Shown here: piece after piece, positions 12,179-13,248 of the stretch
Layout: each line of letters starts with the position of its first letter
Position numbering within the stretch: position 1 is the stretch's first letter
NCBI GenBank assembly: GCA_023414985.1
Contig: JAEZLY010000041.1
Coordinates: forward strand, 1-13,248
DNA: 13,248 nucleotides
From: Bacillota bacterium
Lineage (GTDB): Bacteria; Bacillota; Clostridia; Lachnospirales; Lachnospiraceae
Direction: 5' to 3'
Position numbers and translations under genes: made by a program
The notes under the pieces: generated by a model
What the model was told of the DNA's origin: nothing
Seen by the model: the letters and a program-made list of their open reading frames with translations, nothing else
The model's database searches: none

Positions 12179-12501
12179 TATTTTCTCTCCTTTAACTCAT
12201 TCATTTTTGATGATACGAACTCCCATTTCGCCCAGAACTTACGAAGTTCTTCATGCCCTTCCTTGTTGAGCACATAAAACTTTCTCGGAGGCCCCATATC
12301 GGAGGGCTTTTTCTCTATATCCACAAGTTTATTCTTCTCAAGGCGAACCAGAATGGTATAAACCGTTCCTTCTACAACATCTGAGAAACCAAGCATATTT
12401 AACCGTCGGGTAATTTCGTAGCCGTAGGTTTCACCTCGACTGATGATTTCCAGGACACAGCCTTCCAACACACCTTTGAGCATTTCTGTCAAGTTTTCCA
12501 A
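12178..12501 (-). CDS. PadR-family transcription regulator of the DUF1048-ABC operon
   Basis: This small winged-helix repressor (107 residues from the chosen start) has the PadR marks. They are EGCVLEIISRGETYGYEITR, GFSDVVEGTVYTILVRLEKN in the recognition helix, and a wing with GPPRKFYVLNKEGHEEL; a short C-terminal helix follows for pairing. It is the short PadR-s1 type. The frame can open at a GTG (12508-12510), but AAGGTGA, the only ribosome site, abuts that codon. The TTG at 12499-12501 is correctly spaced and gives MENLTEMLKGVLEGC, the usual family start. PadR proteins repress neighbouring export or detoxification genes and let go when a phenolic, drug or peptide binds. Here the regulator leads its own operon, so autorepression is likely; candidate dyads lie just upstream. 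Confidence 0.9.
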   Translation of the reverse strand: MENLTEMLKGVLEGCVLEIISRGETYGYEITRRLNMLGFSDVVEGTVYTILVRLEKNKLVDIEKKPSDMGPPRKFYVLNKEGHEELRKFWAKWEFVSSKMNELKERK

Positions 12502-12531
12502 TAGTATCACCTTCTTTCACTATTCTGTACG

Positions 12532-12558
12532 ACTGATATTCAGTATTACTTAGTACTG
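12532..12558 (-). promoter_or_regulatory. Candidate PadR operator dyads
   Basis: Two overlapping dyads lie between the -10 box and the padR start: ACTGA-TAT-TCAGT (12532-12544) and CAGTA-N8-TACTG (12541-12558). Their place just downstream of the -10 fits a repressor site. Assignment to PadR rests on position alone. Confidence 0.4.
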
Positions 12559-12562
12559 CTAT

Positions 12563-12591
12563 ATAGTAACACGTAGTAGTGGGTGTGTCAA
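12563..12591 (-). promoter_or_regulatory. Promoter of the padR-DUF1048-ABC operon
   Basis: On the minus strand a perfect TTGACA (12586-12591), 17 bases, then TACTAT (12563-12568). No other promoter or terminator is seen down to 9931, so the five genes are likely one transcript. Confidence 0.75.
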
Positions 12592-12873
12592 TAGCATTTC
12601 TGAAAAATTTTATCAGGGTATTATTATTGTAATTCGAGCATTAAATATTAGAGTTCCCATAGTTCATTTTTCGCTTGACTACCTATATTAACTACGGTAT
12701 AAAGAGATTAGGGTATTATTTCGACAAAATATTTATTGGCGTTTCGTATTTGAGAGGCTTCAGTTAAAGAATATACCTGGCTGCAAAAGGGATAATAAAG
12801 AGAAAGAATAATGAATTGGATCTTTATTGATTTGGATACTGACGACAAAAAATGAGAAAGAAGAGGTAGGAAT
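12592..12873 (+). other. Divergent intergenic region before the last gene
   Basis: This AT-rich stretch lies between the padR promoter and the last gene. Apart from the promoter at 12675-12703 it holds an 11-base direct repeat, agggtattatt, at 12615-12625 and 12710-12720, one copy on each side of that promoter. A 14-codon frame at 12811-12855 looks like chance. The predicted leader from about 12711 to 12873 is some 160 bases long, and no clear hairpin, riboswitch or terminator was recognised in it. Confidence 0.45.
12675..12703 (+). promoter_or_regulatory. Promoter of the last, partial gene
   Basis: TTGACT (12675-12680), 17 bases, then TATAAA (12698-12703). It is the only strong promoter upstream of the gene at 12874. 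Confidence 0.65.
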
Positions 12874-13248
12874 ATGTCATATAAGGTTGATTTTAATCAT
12901 GTGTCTACAATTGGCTTAGAGTCATCACCTGTTGCAGAAGCGCTTGCCGGGTTGCGTGCAAATGAGGCACGCTATTATTGGAATAAGTACAAGCATGAAT
13001 TTACAGTGATACCGGCAGAGGAAAGCCAGGAGAATCTTAACTACGTGAACAATATTCTGAAAAAGGAACGGAATATTGAATTTTCTGCTAAACCATTAGA
13101 AACCTCGAGCTTTCAAGTAGAAAACATAAAGATGACCTATGTCTTTTATGAAGATGGCCTTGGAGTCAATGTCATGTATACACTGGATGACCCAAAAAAA
13201 CGCGCGGTTGGCTTCAAGCTCTCTGAGGGGATGGAGGTACCAAAGGAG
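12874..13248 (+). CDS. Unrecognised protein, 3' end cut by window edge
   Basis: An ATG at 12874, with GAGGTAGG at 12863-12870 as ribosome site, opens a frame of 125 codons that is still open at the window end. It begins MSYKVDFNHVSTIGLESSPV. The first 45 residues look helical and rich in Ala, Arg and Tyr (AEALAGLRANEARYYWNKYK). The next part is mixed charged sequence (IPAEESQENLNYVNNILKK), followed by beta-like strands (MTYVFYEDGLGVNVMYTLDD). No signal peptide, membrane segment or known motif is visible. Codon use and the ribosome site fit a real gene, and a good promoter precedes it. I do not recognise the family and give no function. It is divergent from the padR operon. Confidence 0.75.
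   Translation, partial: MSYKVDFNHVSTIGLESSPVAEALAGLRANEARYYWNKYKHEFTVIPAEESQENLNYVNNILKKERNIEFSAKPLETSSFQVENIKMTYVFYEDGLGVNVMYTLDDPKKRAVGFKLSEGMEVPKE

Noticed and set aside
12811..12855. 14-codon frame before the last gene
   Set aside because: It has a poor ribosome site, an acidic sequence without leader-peptide character, and no associated hairpin.

Overview
The window reads as chromosomal DNA of a low-GC, anaerobic Gram-positive bacterium of the class Clostridia, probably Lachnospiraceae-like. The grounds are AT-rich intergenic DNA, strong AGGAGG-type ribosome sites, sigma-A style promoters, and protein families typical of clostridia (CD3324-family regulator, EFR1-type flavodoxin/ferredoxin, DUF1048 proteins, flavinylation genes). 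No rRNA, tRNA, CRISPR array, insertion sequence or replication origin was seen. This assignment is inference from composition and family content.

Layout, left to right. 1-311 (-) is the start of a GNAT acetyltransferase cut by the window edge. 441-710 (-) is a CD3324-family HTH protein with a good promoter, a long leader holding a hairpin and a possible 34-codon leader ORF, and an intrinsic terminator. 905-1105 (+) is a remnant of an MDR alcohol dehydrogenase/quinone reductase. 1141-2172 (-) is a DUF2804 protein. 2426-3280 (+) is an AraC regulator with a GyrI-like effector domain and its own terminator. 3516-4935 (+) is a tetR-EFR1 pair behind a promoter carrying two matching operator-like boxes. 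5051-5425 (-) is a VOC protein, divergent from an XRE/MmyB-type regulator at 5533-6372 (+). 6493-8577 (+) is a second tetR followed by apbE and an FMN-binding-domain gene; the same long dyad precedes both tetR and apbE, which suggests one regulon. A truncated EFR1 remnant follows at 8623-8778. 8915-9784 (+) is a nucleoside deaminase with an extra Cys/His-containing C-terminal region. 12501 down to 9931 (-) is an operon padR - DUF1048 - DUF1048 - ABC ATPase - ABC permease of the DrrAB type. 12874 to the window end (+) is an unrecognised protein, cut by the edge.

The window looks like an accessory region of small, separately controlled response modules: five transcription regulators of different families (AraC, two TetR, XRE, PadR) plus the CD3324 HTH protein, each next to one to four effector genes. 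The effectors are mostly for redox/flavin electron transfer (EFR1, ApbE, FMN-bind protein), drug or toxin export (DrrAB-type ABC), and small-molecule modification (GNAT, VOC, deaminase). Two gene remnants show past deletion. The most interesting items are the fused deaminase, the flavinylation module with its duplicated operator and signal-less ApbE, and the structured leader of the CD3324 gene.
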